A stretch of 64,000 nucleotides of DNA from Epiperipatus broadwayi (Eukaryota > Onychophora > Udeonychophora > Euonychophora > Peripatidae). Below, piece by piece: positions 48,598 through 60,490 of the stretch. How positions within the stretch are numbered: the first letter of the stretch is position 1; every line of letters begins with the position of its first letter. A model generated the notes under the pieces. That model saw nothing but the letters and a program-made list of their open reading frames with translations. It did not search any database and was not told the origin of the DNA. The translations under genes were made by a program, and so were the position numbers. The stretch covers positions 3,476,001 through 3,540,000 of the forward strand of contig JAQFVV010006310.1 of NCBI GenBank assembly GCA_028023455.1. The letters are read 5' to 3'.

Positions 48598-49250
48598 TGG
48601 GCAGTCCATGAATATATGATAATGTAAATAAAGTTTATTATGTGATCTATATAACATGTACAGACAGTACTTTGCATTGTTTTCCCCCTGAAAAGTAGAA
48701 CACTGAAAAACTGTTGTTAAATAATGAATATTAATTATGATAATTAGTACAAGTAATAAAATGAACAGGTCTAATTGCAGTGAGTCACTTATTAGTGGAG
48801 TGAATAAATTGGAAGGAACTATCACGATAATGCCTTTCTCGAAGAGAAAAAATGGCAATTATGTTAAAACAGTTTTTGTAATTTAAATACTTTAAAATGA
48901 AGTTGTCAGTTTGGTAAAATGACAGACTGAAGTGAAAGAGAACTTAGCTGTAATAATGTTAATGGATAACAACTATGAGTAAAGGATACTCATGTATAGA
49001 CTTTAAAAGATAAGAGTTAAAGAAATTCTAAATCAATGAACTATAATAAGCACAGACATTGTGTGAGACTGAAGTATTCCCATACACCAATGTATTCTAA
49101 TATTTGTCTTAAAGTTGAGGGATAATTATTATTATTACATTATTTATTGTTATTTATTTTATTCACTTATTATTATTCTTCAGCATAGAGATATAAACCA
49201 GCTGAATATATGTCTCTTGTAGTTTGAATTTATTGTCGCTGACACAACTG
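48598..49250 (+). repeat. 3' LTR of the old Gypsy-type element
   Basis: It begins about TGGGCAGTCCATGAATATAT directly after the polypurine tract. It parallels the 5' LTR to TATTGTCGCTGACA at 49244. The internal duplication of the other LTR is absent. Confidence 0.7.
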
Positions 49251-49539
49251 GGATTATAAATCCTAGTGTGAACACAGCAATAATATACTATGCCAGAGGA
49301 GTTATTTCATTCATGGTTCCTCTATGGTCTAAATGAAATACAGATTTATTACTACGCATAGTACTGAGGTTGAGAATCATGCAATAATAATAATAATCAA
49401 CAAAATTCATTAATATCCTTTCTAAATATAACATGTTATCATTTGATTTTAAATATAAAGCTTTTTTTTTACTTGATCTGTATAATATTCAAATTTATTT
49501 GCTAAGCATAGAGATGGAAATTCTTTCTCTTTAATTGAT

Positions 49540-50545
49540 ACGTATAATTAGTTATTTATTTATCTAGCACAGTTTTATTTGTAATAATTATAAGGAAGAC
49601 ACTGCGACACATGCACTATAGGAATATAAAGCTGAGGAATATTTTCATTCTAAACACAAGATAGTCTTTCATAAGAATGAATCCACCTAATTCATACATA
49701 TAGGCCAATCTAAAACATTTAAAAATGACAGCATGAAAACCTTCATCAATTATGTTTAATTCCATTCACTATATATTAATAAATGACATTTGCAAAATTT
49801 TTACAATTTATCACATATCAGTTTGAGATATAATATTAAATAAATATAACTAATTATTTATTTATCTAGCATTGTGTTTTATTTGTAATAGACATAAGGA
49901 AATCACTCCAACACATGTCTGTATGAATATAAAGTTGAGGAATACTCTCACTCTAAACACAAGATAGTTTTTGAAAATATAAGAATGAATTCACCTTATC
50001 TTTTTTTATCTAAATATGTATATGTAAGCCAATCTAAAGCATTTAGAAATGAGAGTGTGAAAGTCTTAATTCATTCTTATCTTTTCAAAGATTCTATCTT
50101 GTATTTAGCATGAAAGTATTTTTCAACTTTATATTTATACAGTGCATGTGTCGGAATGATTCCCTTAAGACTATTACAAATAAAACACAGTGCTACATAA
50201 ATAAATTATATATCTTTTTTCCATTTTTGATGATAAATAAATAAATTGTTATATATATTTAATATTACATCTAATACTGACGTGCAGTAAATTGTAAAAA
50301 TTGGCAAACATCATTTATTAGTATATAGTGAATGAAATTAAAAGTGATTAAGACCTTCATGCGCTCACTTCTAAATGCTTTGGATTGGCCTATATATATA
50401 TAAATTTAGGTAAAAAAGAAAAGGTGGATTCATTCTTATCTTTTCAAAGACTCTATCTTATTTAGAGTGAGAGTATTCCTCAGTTTTATATTCAAACACT
50501 GCATGTGTCAGGATGATTTTCTTGTGAAATATGGTGATAATGTAA
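49540..50545. repeat. Cluster of direct and inverted dispersed repeats, family I
   Basis: Blocks such as GGAATACTCTCACTCTAAAC, TAAACACAAGATAGT, GCCAATCTAAAGCATTTAGA and TATTTATCTAGCA appear two or three times, in both orientations (about 49560-49760, 49850-50060, 50060-50400, 50420-50540). Another copy lies at 56480-56710. No ORF is present. This looks like overlapping MITE-like insertions. Confidence 0.6.
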
Positions 50546-50599
50546 CAGGACTATTACATAGCACACAATAACATAATGTGTGTGGACAGATACATATAA

Positions 50600-52980
50600 A
50601 TTTGAAAGGAAAAGTAGAAAATAAACACAGACAAAAATTTTTGTAGATATTTTCTACGTCATTGAGAACAAAATAATTCTATAAAGGGTTAACTAATTCT
50701 GAATTTAGAATAGAATTTTATTATAAATTAAACATTTAAAAAGGTCTAATAAATATTTTCATTGAATTCTGATTTTAGAAATTTAAAAACAGGCATGTTT
50801 TTGATAATTATACAAATTTATATTGTCTATTTTTGAAATCTTTTAATTAATGTTTGTATACATTTCTCTATCTATTTTTATGTAGAAATCTTTGTATATC
50901 ACACTTAATAAAAATTTCAAATTTGTTTTCAAAAGTATTAGAGAGATAAAAAAAAGTTTTTAAATTTAGTGTTTTTATCACCTCACCAAGACTATAAAAG
51001 GATTGGATAAAAAGATTATTCATTTGGATAGTAGTTTTTGAAAAGAGTTGGCTAAATAGTATTTGCTAATATTTTGAAAAGCAGTTGGCTAGCAGAATTG
51101 ATCCAGAGTTATAAAGATAACTGACATGGATCAGAGGTAGCTGAAGTTAAGATAGGCAGTTGCTATTGATTGACTACATGGGATTTTAGATGTACATAGA
51201 AGACCCACTTTTGTATCTCTACAGCCTTAAATGTGGACAAGTTTGCTGACCTAAGGTCTATATGGAACAAGACAATGCCAACCATACCTGAATTATACTT
51301 TTCCCTGATGGTAATATCTGGACTATACTTTTCTTGATAAGACAATCCTGGACTATATCTGTCTCAATAAGATCAGGTAGCTCACAAAGAGAAATATTCC
51401 AACTTGCCCAAAGAACCTCAGCTTGCTAAAGAAGTAATTATATGTACGCCGATGTATCTATATGCAGAGAAGCACAGATAAATGTATATACAGCTGATGG
51501 TGAGTAATGCTATATATTAAAATATTTTAACAAACAAGTAAATAATTTTACTTAAGTTAAATGTCTAAAAATGAAGATTTAATTGTTAGACACTGTTATA
51601 TTTGTTTTTTCAAAAGAATAAGTGAAAATATTTAAAATCTATATTTGTAAATTAATCAATCAACAATAATCCAGTCAAGATTGACTTTAACTTTTTAAAA
51701 AGAAAAAAAAAGTAGATATATATTTAATATCTGATTCAATTTTTTTTTTCAATATACACATGTATATGTGAATGTTATATACTCTTAATATATTTTAATC
51801 AAGGAATTAATTATGAAAATATATTATTATAACAAATTAAAATATATGATATAGATATTATAATTGAAATAAAATACTAGTTTTCTACTTCACCTTTGAG
51901 TAGTAAATAATTTAAATTGCACTTTAAGCAAAAAAGTGAAGCTTGTCTAAAATATTAAAGTTATATAGATATTAGTGTGTGACTGCAATTCAATATGCAC
52001 ACACATGTATGTTAAATATATTATTATGTATTATAAAAATTAATGTCATTTATTACTTTGACAATTTGAAAGTGACAATTAAAAATATTTATTTATAACA
52101 AATCAAATGTGTTCAGAAATTACATGCACACATGTGTGCATATATATAGCAATGCTTGTCAAACAGAACATATATGTAAACCATAATAACTTGAATTTAT
52201 AGTAATTTTGTAAATCACAAATGTTTTATTTATGTATATTAATCAAAATTAGAAAGCTAATTGATGTGTATAAACTAAAGACCTTAATACCATTTTTTTA
52301 TTGTTATTAATAAACTTGTATTTTTTGTTAAAATTATTCCAGCTACTTACTTCTAAATGGTTTTAGAGTATATTATGTATTGCATCATCATCTTGGTCAC
52401 ATAGCAGTAATAGAGCTTACATTCTCTAAGCTAGATTCGAGCATAATAGTCTCATACATTAAAAGGAATGAAATTTTTTTGGTGCAGTGGCATTCAGTTG
52501 ACAAAGGTCCTGTTTTGGATGAAGAGTATATTCTTCAAAGCTCTGCCCTATATTTTATTTAGTTTAGTCTATTAGAAGTTAAGTTTTTAGTTGTCCAGCA
52601 TATTAATGGTACTAAATGGCCAGAGCATTGATAATGATCAGCATGTTTTAATATCCCATCATTATTGCTTTTATGGTTGTATATTCTTATGGATTAGCAC
52701 TTAAGTTTGTACAACCAAATTAATATTTTAATAAATATCCCAAGCTGGCAAAAGCTCAATAGTTAGCCTGGTCTACAATAGATTCATTTCAAATCCAGTT
52801 ACCAGATTGACTGTTGATTTATTTGATTGTTGATCATTCAGGATGATGAATGGTTATTTCTTTTGAGTATTACTAGTACTTACTTATACTTATTGATAAT
52901 GCTGGTGAATTTATAATTATACTTTTAGTTGCTCTGAGGAGTTAGCTGGTTGATCTCATAAGAGATATTTTAATCTCATG
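50600..52980. other. Intron 1 DNA, little recognised
   Basis: A less AT-rich patch at 50990-51500 contains a TATAAAAGG word and three imperfect repeats of TGGACTATA-(C/T)-T-(T/G)-T-C at 51312-51365. A 60-codon plus ORF at 52380 lacks convincing motifs. I see no gene. Confidence 0.35.
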
Positions 52981-54710
52981 CTCTCTTATAACATTAATTA
53001 TATTGTAACGTCCGCCTTTTCTTTGTAAATAAAAAAAAAAATGGAAAAATTGATTCTTTTAGATTTATTTATTCTAACCCTTTTGTTTAGTCTCTATCAC
53101 TATCTTTGAAGGCTTCCGATCTTTCAGGTAGAGATAATATCACTGGTAGCAAGCTACCAATAATATCAACTCTCTGCTACTAAATTATAACACTGGTCAT
53201 CCAAGCATTTTATTTATTTAAGGAAAAAACCTTTAGGCGGTTAATTATAATGTAACTAACGTGCTTGCTCAACCAGCTACGAATTTAGTACCTGACTTGC
53301 CCAGTTAGCTCATCGGACTTTAACTATTCCCAATTCTCTGCCTATACTATGAATCTCTATTTCTCAACATTTAGATCACTAACATTTGACCAATAGAATA
53401 CTTATACATTATTAATTCTATGGCATAAATTCCCCCCTCACTTTTAACATTACCTCAAATTATCTACCTAACGATAATTAAAATATTTTATATCCAACTT
53501 TCTTTCTTTAAATGCTCGTTCTTATACCTTATAATATACGTGTACACACATTCTATTAAAGTATACATTTTAATATGTTTCAAATCACACACATATATAT
53601 TTACATAATAAATAAAATAAACACATATTTAATCATATAACGCACACACCTAATTAATGAGAGATTTGATTTCAAAGTCTTATTACGAAAGCTAATGCAT
53701 GTAATTATATTATGGAAATTAATAGTTCTATACTTGATTAAGTCTAACTTATAATTCTTGAGATTTTTAAAAGCTTTTCTCTCACTTATTTATGGCTATG
53801 AATCAAGATTTTGAAGACAAAAAATGAATGATTTACCTAGGATTTGAATACTTTCATATGCAAATAAGACAACATAGCTTTCTGCTGCTTCTCCTGGTTC
53901 CAACTGGTTGGTGATGATTCCTCAGCCTTTTTTATTTATTTTATGATGTGCAGGTGAATTACCTGTGGATCTTGGCATGGACACTCCGATGATTCCCAGT
54001 TTCACACGAACATGATTTTTCCCTCGAACTAACAGCTGTTACTGCAGAGAAGGTTCAGGCCGGCCGCATGAGTCAATGGATTCAGTCATGCTTTCTATAT
54101 GATAGAACGTTCATTCTTGGTTATTCAATATTTTTTTGGATCAAATTTTTTGATCAATTCTGATTAATTATTAATTAATGATTTTTTAATGAATGAATAT
54201 AACAATACAAAAATCTCTTATATAGACAATGTTCCTTATCTGAGGATCGATCAAGCAATCTGCTGCAATCCTATTGGGCTTTCATTACGTTTATTTAAGA
54301 ATCAAGATTCTTTCTACTCCTTCCATTGGCTTTTTGTTTTAATCAAACAGTAGTTCCTTTGTTTGTTAATTATATTTCCATTGTTTTGATTTTAAGTTTT
54401 CAGTTCTTTTATTTGCATTGCATTAGCTTTCAATTTTATCATTTTAAGAAAATTACTTTCTTTTAAATTTTTAGATGCACACATTCCATATTACAAGACA
54501 AAATGAGACATTTATGTTATACATTAATTTCAAGCTAACAATGTTAATCGTTTTCTTCTTTAATTATTATTCATTACCGAAATCTTTCCCTCTCCCCTTT
54601 CTTTTGTTCTTTTCTTTTTCTCAAACTTTCATGAAAATCTTTCTTTTTTTTTAAACTTTTTAAAAAATAAAACATTTTTAAAAACTTTCTTTTGATAAAA
54701 TTCACTCTAC
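52981..54710. other. Complex intron patch starting TGTAACG, nothing firmly recognised
   Basis: TGTAACGTCCGCC at 53005 resembles the start of an LTR, but I find no matching CGTTACA end. A GC-richer segment at 53890-54110 (CAGGCCGGCCGCATGAGTCA) stands out from its surroundings. No frame with motifs is seen. A decayed LTR is possible. Confidence 0.3.
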
Positions 54711-55990
54711 ATCAGTCATCATCATCATCATCAACAACCATTATCAATCCACTTTAGGATGAAGGTCTCTCCAAGTTCAATCCATCTCTGATCTTTAGCT
54801 TCTCTTCTCCACGTCACCCCTGCACACTTTCTTATTTCATCTATCCAGCTCACATGTGGTCTCTTTCTGGATCTTTTACAATCTCTTGGAATCGAGTTTA
54901 AGATTTCAATTGTCCATCTATTATCATCTCTTCTAGAAATATGTCCAGCCCAAATCCACTTCAGTCTTTTAATTTTTCCAATGAGGCCAGGAACACCTGT
55001 TTGTTCTCTTACCCATATATTGCATTTTAGATCTCTTCTTGTTACTCCCAACATGCATCTCTCCATATTTCCTTGACTGGTCTGAAGTCTCTGTATTGCT
55101 CTTCTATTAAGTGTCCAAGCTCAGATCCATAAGTAAGAACTGGTAAAACACATTTATTAAAAACCTTCCTTTTCAAACACATAAGTATGTTTCCTTTTAG
55201 TAACAAGTTATTTCTACCAAAAGCACTCCAACTAAGTTTAATTCTATGATTAATTTCATCCATTATGTTTCCATCTGTATTAATAATCTGACCAAGATAT
55301 TTGTAAACTCATCATAATCAATCTTTATTACCATACTTTGAAAAAATCCATTAAACATTACTTTAGTCTTTTTAATATTTATTTTTAGTCCTACTTTCAT
55401 CATATAACTCCGGCAACATTTCCTGCAGCTCTAAAGCATTATTTGCAAAAACAACTACATCATCTGCAAAATCTAAATAACTTAAATAATCTCCATTTAC
55501 TTTCACTCCTTTAGCTTCCCATTTTAATCCACAAAATACTTCTTGCAGTACTGCTGTAAAAAGTTTTGGAGATATAGAGTGACCCTGTCTTACACCCTTC
55601 TCAATGTTGATTTTCCCAGAAGCATTATGTAATCTAATTGTTGTTGTTGCATTTTTATAAATATTCTTTAAAATATGACAATATCCTGGATCTATACCTT
55701 GACGATCCAATGCTTTAATCATTGAAGAAATGTTTATAGAATCAAATGCCTTTTCATAATCTACAAATGCAAAGCATAATGGCAATTCATATTCATTTGT
55801 CCTTTCTATAACTTCTCTCAATATCTGGATATGATCTACTGTATTAAAACCACTTTTAAATCCAGCTTGTTCTCTTGGTTGGTGGAAATCCAATGTTCTC
55901 TGTAGACGAGTTGTAATTATCTTGATAAAAATTTTGTATAAAACTGATAAAAGGCTGATAGGTCTGTAATTTCTAATATCTACATCGGTA
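54711..55990 (-). pseudogene. 5'-truncated RTE-type LINE
   Basis: Minus-strand reading starts near 55990 (RNYRPISLLSVLYKIF) and runs into an open frame 55893-55372: REQAGFKSGFNTVDHI, FAFVDYEKAFDSI, IEKGVRQGHSISPKLF, and YLDFADDVVVFAN with the FADD catalytic box. After a break near 55370, 55263-54731 gives NKCVLPVLTYGSE and the C-terminal tail (IKRLKWIWAGHISRRDD, SRKRPHVSWIDEI). The wording matches RTE-clade LINEs, whose 3' ends carry short tandem repeats; here a (GAT)n tract sits at 54711-54735. Frameshifts make it dead. Confidence 0.85.
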
Positions 55991-56207
55991 CAATATATTT
56001 TTTGTGATATTAAGCATTAATATTATACTTTGTAATACATTACTTGCTCTTACTTTAATATCTTATTTAAATATAATGCTTTTATAAAAAAATTTAATAT
56101 TTTATTTACTTAGGGATTGATAATATGATTTGCCATCACTCTAGGTATAACCATTCTTGATTCTCCCACCCATTACAATAAATAAAGTTATATATATTTA
56201 ATATTGA

Positions 56208-56360
56208 CACAACCAACAACTCTCCACTCTATCTCATAACACTGATACACTTGAACACATACATGTCGAAAAGATATAATTGATGATTATTTATCTTTTC
56301 AGCATTTTTGTGTTCAAGTGTATTAGTGTTATGAGATAGAATGAAGAGTTGTGGGTTGTG
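56208..56360. repeat. Hairpin element
   Basis: The left arm CACAACCAACAACTCTCCAC, then TCTCATAACACTGATACACT, is matched by the inverse arm ending at 56360. Arms are about 52 bp with a few mismatches around a roughly 50-bp loop that itself folds (CGAAAAGATA with TATCTTTTCAGCA). MITE-like. Confidence 0.75.
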
Positions 56361-56479
56361 TGAAAGTCTGTGCTCATATACTCTATACATTACATATATT
56401 GATACAGGTATATAACAAGCCTGTATTTCAGTTATATATTTAATATTATATCGAACACTATATGCAGTAAATTGTAAAA

Positions 56480-56710
56480 ATGTTCCAAATATCATTTATC
56501 AATATATAGTGAAAGGAATTAAGTGATTGATTAAGGCTTAACAATCTCATTTCTAAATACTTTAGATTGGCTTATATATGAATTTAGGTAAAAAAGATAA
56601 GGTGGATTCATTATCTTTTCAAAGACTCTATACTGTGTTTGGAGGGAGAGTATCCTTCATCTTTATATTCATACAGCACATGTCCGGTGATTCCCTTATG
56701 TCTATTAATA
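56480..56710. repeat. Family I repeat copy
   Basis: CATTTATCAATATATAGTGA, CTTTAGATTGGCTTATATAT and ATCTTTTCAAAGACTCTATA, with a CAGCACATGTC-like end, parallel the 50290-50520 copy in order and spacing. Confidence 0.6.
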
Positions 56711-56968
56711 TATATATAAATTTATTGTAAATAGTAAAATAACCTATAAACTAGTTTCTGAAATAAAACCGAACTTTTTTGCAATTGTTTAAATCTCAGT
56801 ATTTTAGTATAGTTATTGAAATGAAAAATAAGAAGTCATCAAGGTTGCAACAACATAACAATCAAATATTATTTATGGTAATATTTTGTTGTCAATGAAA
56901 TTTTACAACGATAAAGTATCTTTGAATGTAAGTGCGCGCGCACAAACACAATGGACATATATATATAC

Positions 56969-57469
56969 CTGTGGACACATGTTGGTAAGAAGAAAAGTTT
57001 GTTCTACGTCTTCTTGAAATTTGCGATGATTTCCTGCAGCTGCTAGATGACCTCTATCGTAACCGCTATGTTTATAGTCTAAATTTGATGAACGAAAGAA
57101 GGGGTGTATGGATGTATCTTCGTGAAACTCACACTTACTTCGATCAACATTATTATTTTTTTTAAGACTTTCAGCAGTAAGATGTTCAATAACCCAGGAT
57201 GCTATTCGATTTCTTCGATCATAAGCTATTACGTAATCGTTAAGTGAACGAATATTATCTAAACTTGGGAATCCAAACTTCATTATTTGAGCTGTACGAT
57301 TCGTTGGTTGTATAGATGATTTATAACCGGCATCTAATTCATCCCTTTTTGCAGGTAAAATAGTTGCAGCTATAACAGTAATTTTTGATTTATATTTTTC
57401 AAAAGTAGAACCAAGTAGCCAACCGGTTATAGCACAAATAGAAGCCGAAGCAATATGGACAGTACGCAT
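56969..57469 (-). CDS. ENDOG: ENDOG exon 1: N-terminus and active-site half of endonuclease G
   Basis: This exon encodes residues 1-167. Endonuclease G is a mitochondrial intermembrane-space DNA/RNA nuclease of the beta-beta-alpha-metal fold, which can move to the nucleus during cell death. A short hydrophobic stretch (about residues 6-21) and basic residues fit a mitochondrial leader. The nuclease domain begins near residue 60 (KFGFPSLDNIRS, then a YVIAYDRRNR block). The signature DRGHLAAAGNH lies at 138-148, with His141 as the general base. The TNMCPQ block at 162-167 supplies the conserved Asn. Cys113 (SKCEFHEDTS) matches a cysteine conserved in animal ENDOG. The start is fixed by an in-frame TGA six bases upstream, and A is at -3. 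The exon ends CAG|GTATAT. Reading through the donor would add an unrelated tail and stop, so the intron is real. Confidence 0.93.
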
Positions 57470-57960
57470 TGTTCAGTTAAATAAAGAAAATTGATTTACT
57501 TGAATTTGTTTCCGAAATAACGTTAATTTTTATAAATAGCTAAATATTTTCTTTACAAAATAGTTCATATATATTATACTTACGTAAAATAATTTTCAAT
57601 AAATATGTATATATAAAATAATATTGAAGGTAAATAATAGACAATAACATCTACTTATTAAGTTAAAACATTACATAAAAAATTTAATTAAATATCTTCA
57701 CATTCAATCATATAATAAAAGTAACAATTCACGGTTAAAAGTTTGTAGGATGTAAACTTTAGCATTATCAGCAACTTTACTACTCCGGAATTGTTAACGT
57801 CACGTAGGTTTTTTTTAACTGTAATTACAAATTACTTAAACTTACCTAGTATTTGTAACGATTTTCTATATGAATTACTGTTATGATTAGATGTAATAGT
57901 ATTTTAAAATAAATCATTATGTTTTTTTTTAATTGTACAAAAGAAATGACTTTAACCATT
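57470..57960 (-). promoter_or_regulatory. ENDOG 5' flank
   Basis: AT-rich sequence directly upstream of the ENDOG start, with no strong TATA box at a fixed distance and no CpG-island-like base composition. A transcription start cannot be placed. The region is free of recognised transposons up to 57960, where a family G fragment begins. Confidence 0.3.
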
Positions 57961-58045
57961 AAACATCACATGATCACTATTTCTGGCACGCTCTGGCTTG
58001 CAGTGAGTGGGCACTACTGTATGGAGAGTTTTGCCTGTTTTAAGA
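57960..58045 (+). repeat. Family G fragment upstream of ENDOG
   Basis: AAACATCACATGATCACTAT followed by TTCT, and then GGCACTACTGTATGGAGAGT with TTTTGCCTGTTTTAAG, are the two ends of the family G element as seen at 59526-59885, joined with the middle missing. Confidence 0.6.
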
Positions 58046-59525
58046 AATGAATTAATTGAATATTTTTTAATACAAATTTTGAATCTTTCTTTGAGTATTT
58101 ATAGTATTTTAAAGAGGTAGTGTTATTTCTAGCTGATTTAAGAGTGTACTTCCATTGAATACAAATCAATACTAACAGTTAATATTTAGTAATTCTTTAC
58201 TTACGATTCTTAATAGCGTTTAATTATTTACACATATATATAATCATTAACATAATAAGGCCCGAAGGCACACACAAATAACAATTAAGATCAATACGAT
58301 CTTTAAGTGTCCTAGCTAACTTTTCTCTCATTTGGAAATCAGCTCTCCGCACTTGAAGTCAGTATGCCATGGGAGACGATCTACTCCAACATATATGTCC
58401 GCGTGCACAGATTAAGCTCCAAGGATTAAGTCTTATTTTTCTGCCTTTAATTAATCAGTTATTTTTATAGAATGTCGTTTATCTTATAAAGGAAATCTAA
58501 TTTGAATTCCTTTGTTTTATTTCATTAACGACATTTTACTCTCATTAATTAGACTTATTATCATTTTAGAAAATAATATTTTTTCTAATCTTCAAGTTAT
58601 AAATCTTTTACTTACTAATTTTAAAAGAATCAGTCTTTTACAATTCCTTAATTTATTTAACTTATAACTTTTTCTCTCGATAGTTTATTCTTATATGTGT
58701 ATGTGCATTAAAACATTCACATACATATCGGACAGCAAATGCGAAGTATTTTTGTAAAGAATATTACGTAAATACTATACATCTGTGTAAGGATTTAGAA
58801 GTGGAAAGAAATTTTAATATCTCATTTTTGTATTGCGTACAAGTTTTTAAAAAAAGTACTAGTGGTGAACCTCCGATATACTTTGCAAGGAGATGGAAAT
58901 TAATAATGCTGTATATGTGACATCAGAAATTGCCTTCTTCACCGAGCAAAATTACATTTGCTTTTAGGGTCGATTAAAAAGATCCACATTTAAATAAGGA
59001 CACCATCGTAAGATAAACAAGTCAGACACTTATAAATTTCTATTTCATTAATAACTTAAGCAAAATTACATTTTTTTTGCAATGTTTTTCTCTTTACTTA
59101 ATTTTTAACCTTATCAAGCAAAGATACATTTTTAACAAACCTTAATTTACTAAAAAAACGCTGAACACTTAAAAATTTCGTAGGCTATTTGAAAAAAAAA
59201 TTGTATTGCAATTAATACATTCGGAAAAAGTTTTTTTTTAGTTATTCTCTAATATGCAGAGTAAATACTTAATATATCTAAGACATAGTTTGCAACTGCT
59301 TCGTTGATATTTATTAAATAAGATTTTCATATACGTAATTTATATAAAATATTACGAATTCTGGTTCTTGCTTTCTAATATTTATGTGTGAAATTAATAT
59401 AATTTTAGATATATGTTTGAATATTCTATTTGCATATTAACTACATTAATTAAAACATTTAAAAAATTGCATCTTAATTTTTTCACACGATGCTGTGATA
59501 ATCTGCCAATTCTTAAAATGAAAAT
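58046..59525. other. Upstream sequence of higher complexity, no gene seen
   Basis: 58190-58450 and 58870-59040 are less AT-rich than the surroundings (for example GCCATGGGAGACGATCTACT near 58365). No frame with motifs is found. Regulatory sequence, an untranslated exon, or an old repeat are all possible. Confidence 0.3.
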
Positions 59526-59885
59526 AGGTAAAACTCTCCATACAGTAATGCCACTCAGTGCCAACCAGAGTAAATCAATGGATACCAGAAGGCTTGTGCA
59601 TAAAATCCCTATCTAGTGCCTACTCATCCAATATCCCCAAACTCAATGGATACCAGAAGGCTTGTACATAAAATCCCTATCTAGTGCCTACTCATCCAAT
59701 ATCCCCAGACTAGTTTCTGGCTTAATCTGGGGATATTGGATGAGTAGGCACCAGATAGGGATTTTTGCACAAGCCTTCTGGCATCCATTGATTACTCTGG
59801 TTGGCACTGAGTGGCACTACTGTATGGAGAGTTTTGCCTGTTTTAATAACAGTAATGTGCTAACATAAGAAATAGTGATCATGTG
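59526..59885. mobile_element. Family G hairpin element
   Basis: The left arm (AGGTAAAACTCTCCATACAG) and the right arm (CTGTATGGAGAGTTTTGCCT) are inverse complements over about 120 bp, including CTACTCATCCAATATCCCCA and GCCAACCAGAGTAAATCAAT. The left arm contains a 68-bp tandem duplication starting AATGGATACCAGAAGGCTTG (59577 and 59645). The right flank TAGTGATCATGTGATGTTT matches the inverse at 57962. MITE-like, no ORF of interest. Confidence 0.8.
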
Positions 59886-60209
59886 ATGTTTAGTGGCTTA
59901 ATTCTTAAAATAATCATTTTTTTTCTATTTCATCTTTGAGAAAAACTGACATTCACTGCATACTATATTCTTTATTTCATTTAAGAATTTTTCAAGTTAC
60001 AATTTTAAATTTAATTTTTAATATTTATTAAATTTAATGCTGAAATGAATACAGTTATTTTTGTTAGCAACAATTCGATAATATTATTTTAGATAGTGTA
60101 GTAAACCATAAGGTTAAAGATAATATGATTAATATTGTTTGGAATGAATTTAGTAAATATAATTTAGATACAGGTATATTATAGTTACTTAAATTAATAA
60201 ATTATTAGA

Positions 60210-60490
60210 GACTTGAACTCAGACTTTCAAGCTCCCTACATCTACCCAATCATCTCATACAACCAATACACATGACCACATGTGAAAAAGATTTGCTATC
60301 TTAATATAAACTGAGCACTGATTGTAAGTATGTGTGGGAGATGGTAATTTGACCAACTGATGAGTGCTAGTTCAGCACGAAATATGTATATGGGAGATCA
60401 TTTATCTTTTTCACATTATGTGATCATGTGTATTGGATGTGTAAGATGGATTGGTTAGATATAGGGAGCTTGAAAGTCTGAGTTCAAGTC
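60210..60490. mobile_element. Foldback element, family H (best copy)
   Basis: GACTTGAACTCAGACTTTCA, continuing AGCTCCCTACA, at the left is inverted at the right as TATAGGGAGCTTGAAAGTCT and GAGTTCAAGTC. Inner blocks CATCTCATACAACCAATACA and ACATGTGAAAAAG also pair. Outside the arms AATACAAATATATTGTCTAT (inverse) recurs beside the 7855 copy, so the element may extend to about 60545. Confidence 0.7.

Larger units (their letters stand above)
39360..49260 (+). mobile_element. Old Gypsy-type LTR retrotransposon, internally deleted, interrupted by a younger one
   Basis: LTRs at about 39360-40100 and 48598-49250 share long stretches, such as GATAATGTAAATAAAGTTTA, TCTAATTGCAGTGAGTCA and TTTGAATTTATTGTCGCTGA. 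A polypurine tract AAGGGGAGGAG ends directly before the right LTR. Between them are gag (40690-41112, resuming at 46821), a protease-like patch (47250-47445) and integrase (47640-48420). Reverse transcriptase and RNase H are absent. Gag is split at 41117/46816 by the younger element. Exact outer ends and the target duplication are not clear. Confidence 0.75.
4978..57469 (-). other. ENDOG: ENDOG gene locus (three coding exons, two giant introns)
   Basis: The minus strand carries three exons that join in frame: 57469-56969 (501 bp), 29729-29617 (113 bp) and 5260-4978 (283 bp). Both introns begin GT and end AG. Intron 1 (56968-29730, about 27.2 kb) is phase 0 after Gln167. Intron 2 (29616-5261, about 24.4 kb) is phase 2 and splits an Arg codon as AG|G. 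The joined protein is 298 residues with no internal stop, against about 297 for mammalian endonuclease G. Both introns are packed with transposon relics on both strands. Untranslated exons upstream cannot be excluded. Confidence 0.93.

Noticed and set aside
52380-52562. 60-codon ORF with HHHLGH as a Copia GAG-pre-integrase or integrase piece
   Set aside because: Only one short word resembles the motif, with no neighbouring integrase or RNase H blocks and no LTRs.
56903-56968. ENDOG ORF continuing past PQ to a 188-residue protein
   Set aside because: The extra residues do not match the family, and the junction CAG|GTATAT is a good donor. Exon 2 supplies the missing conserved segment.
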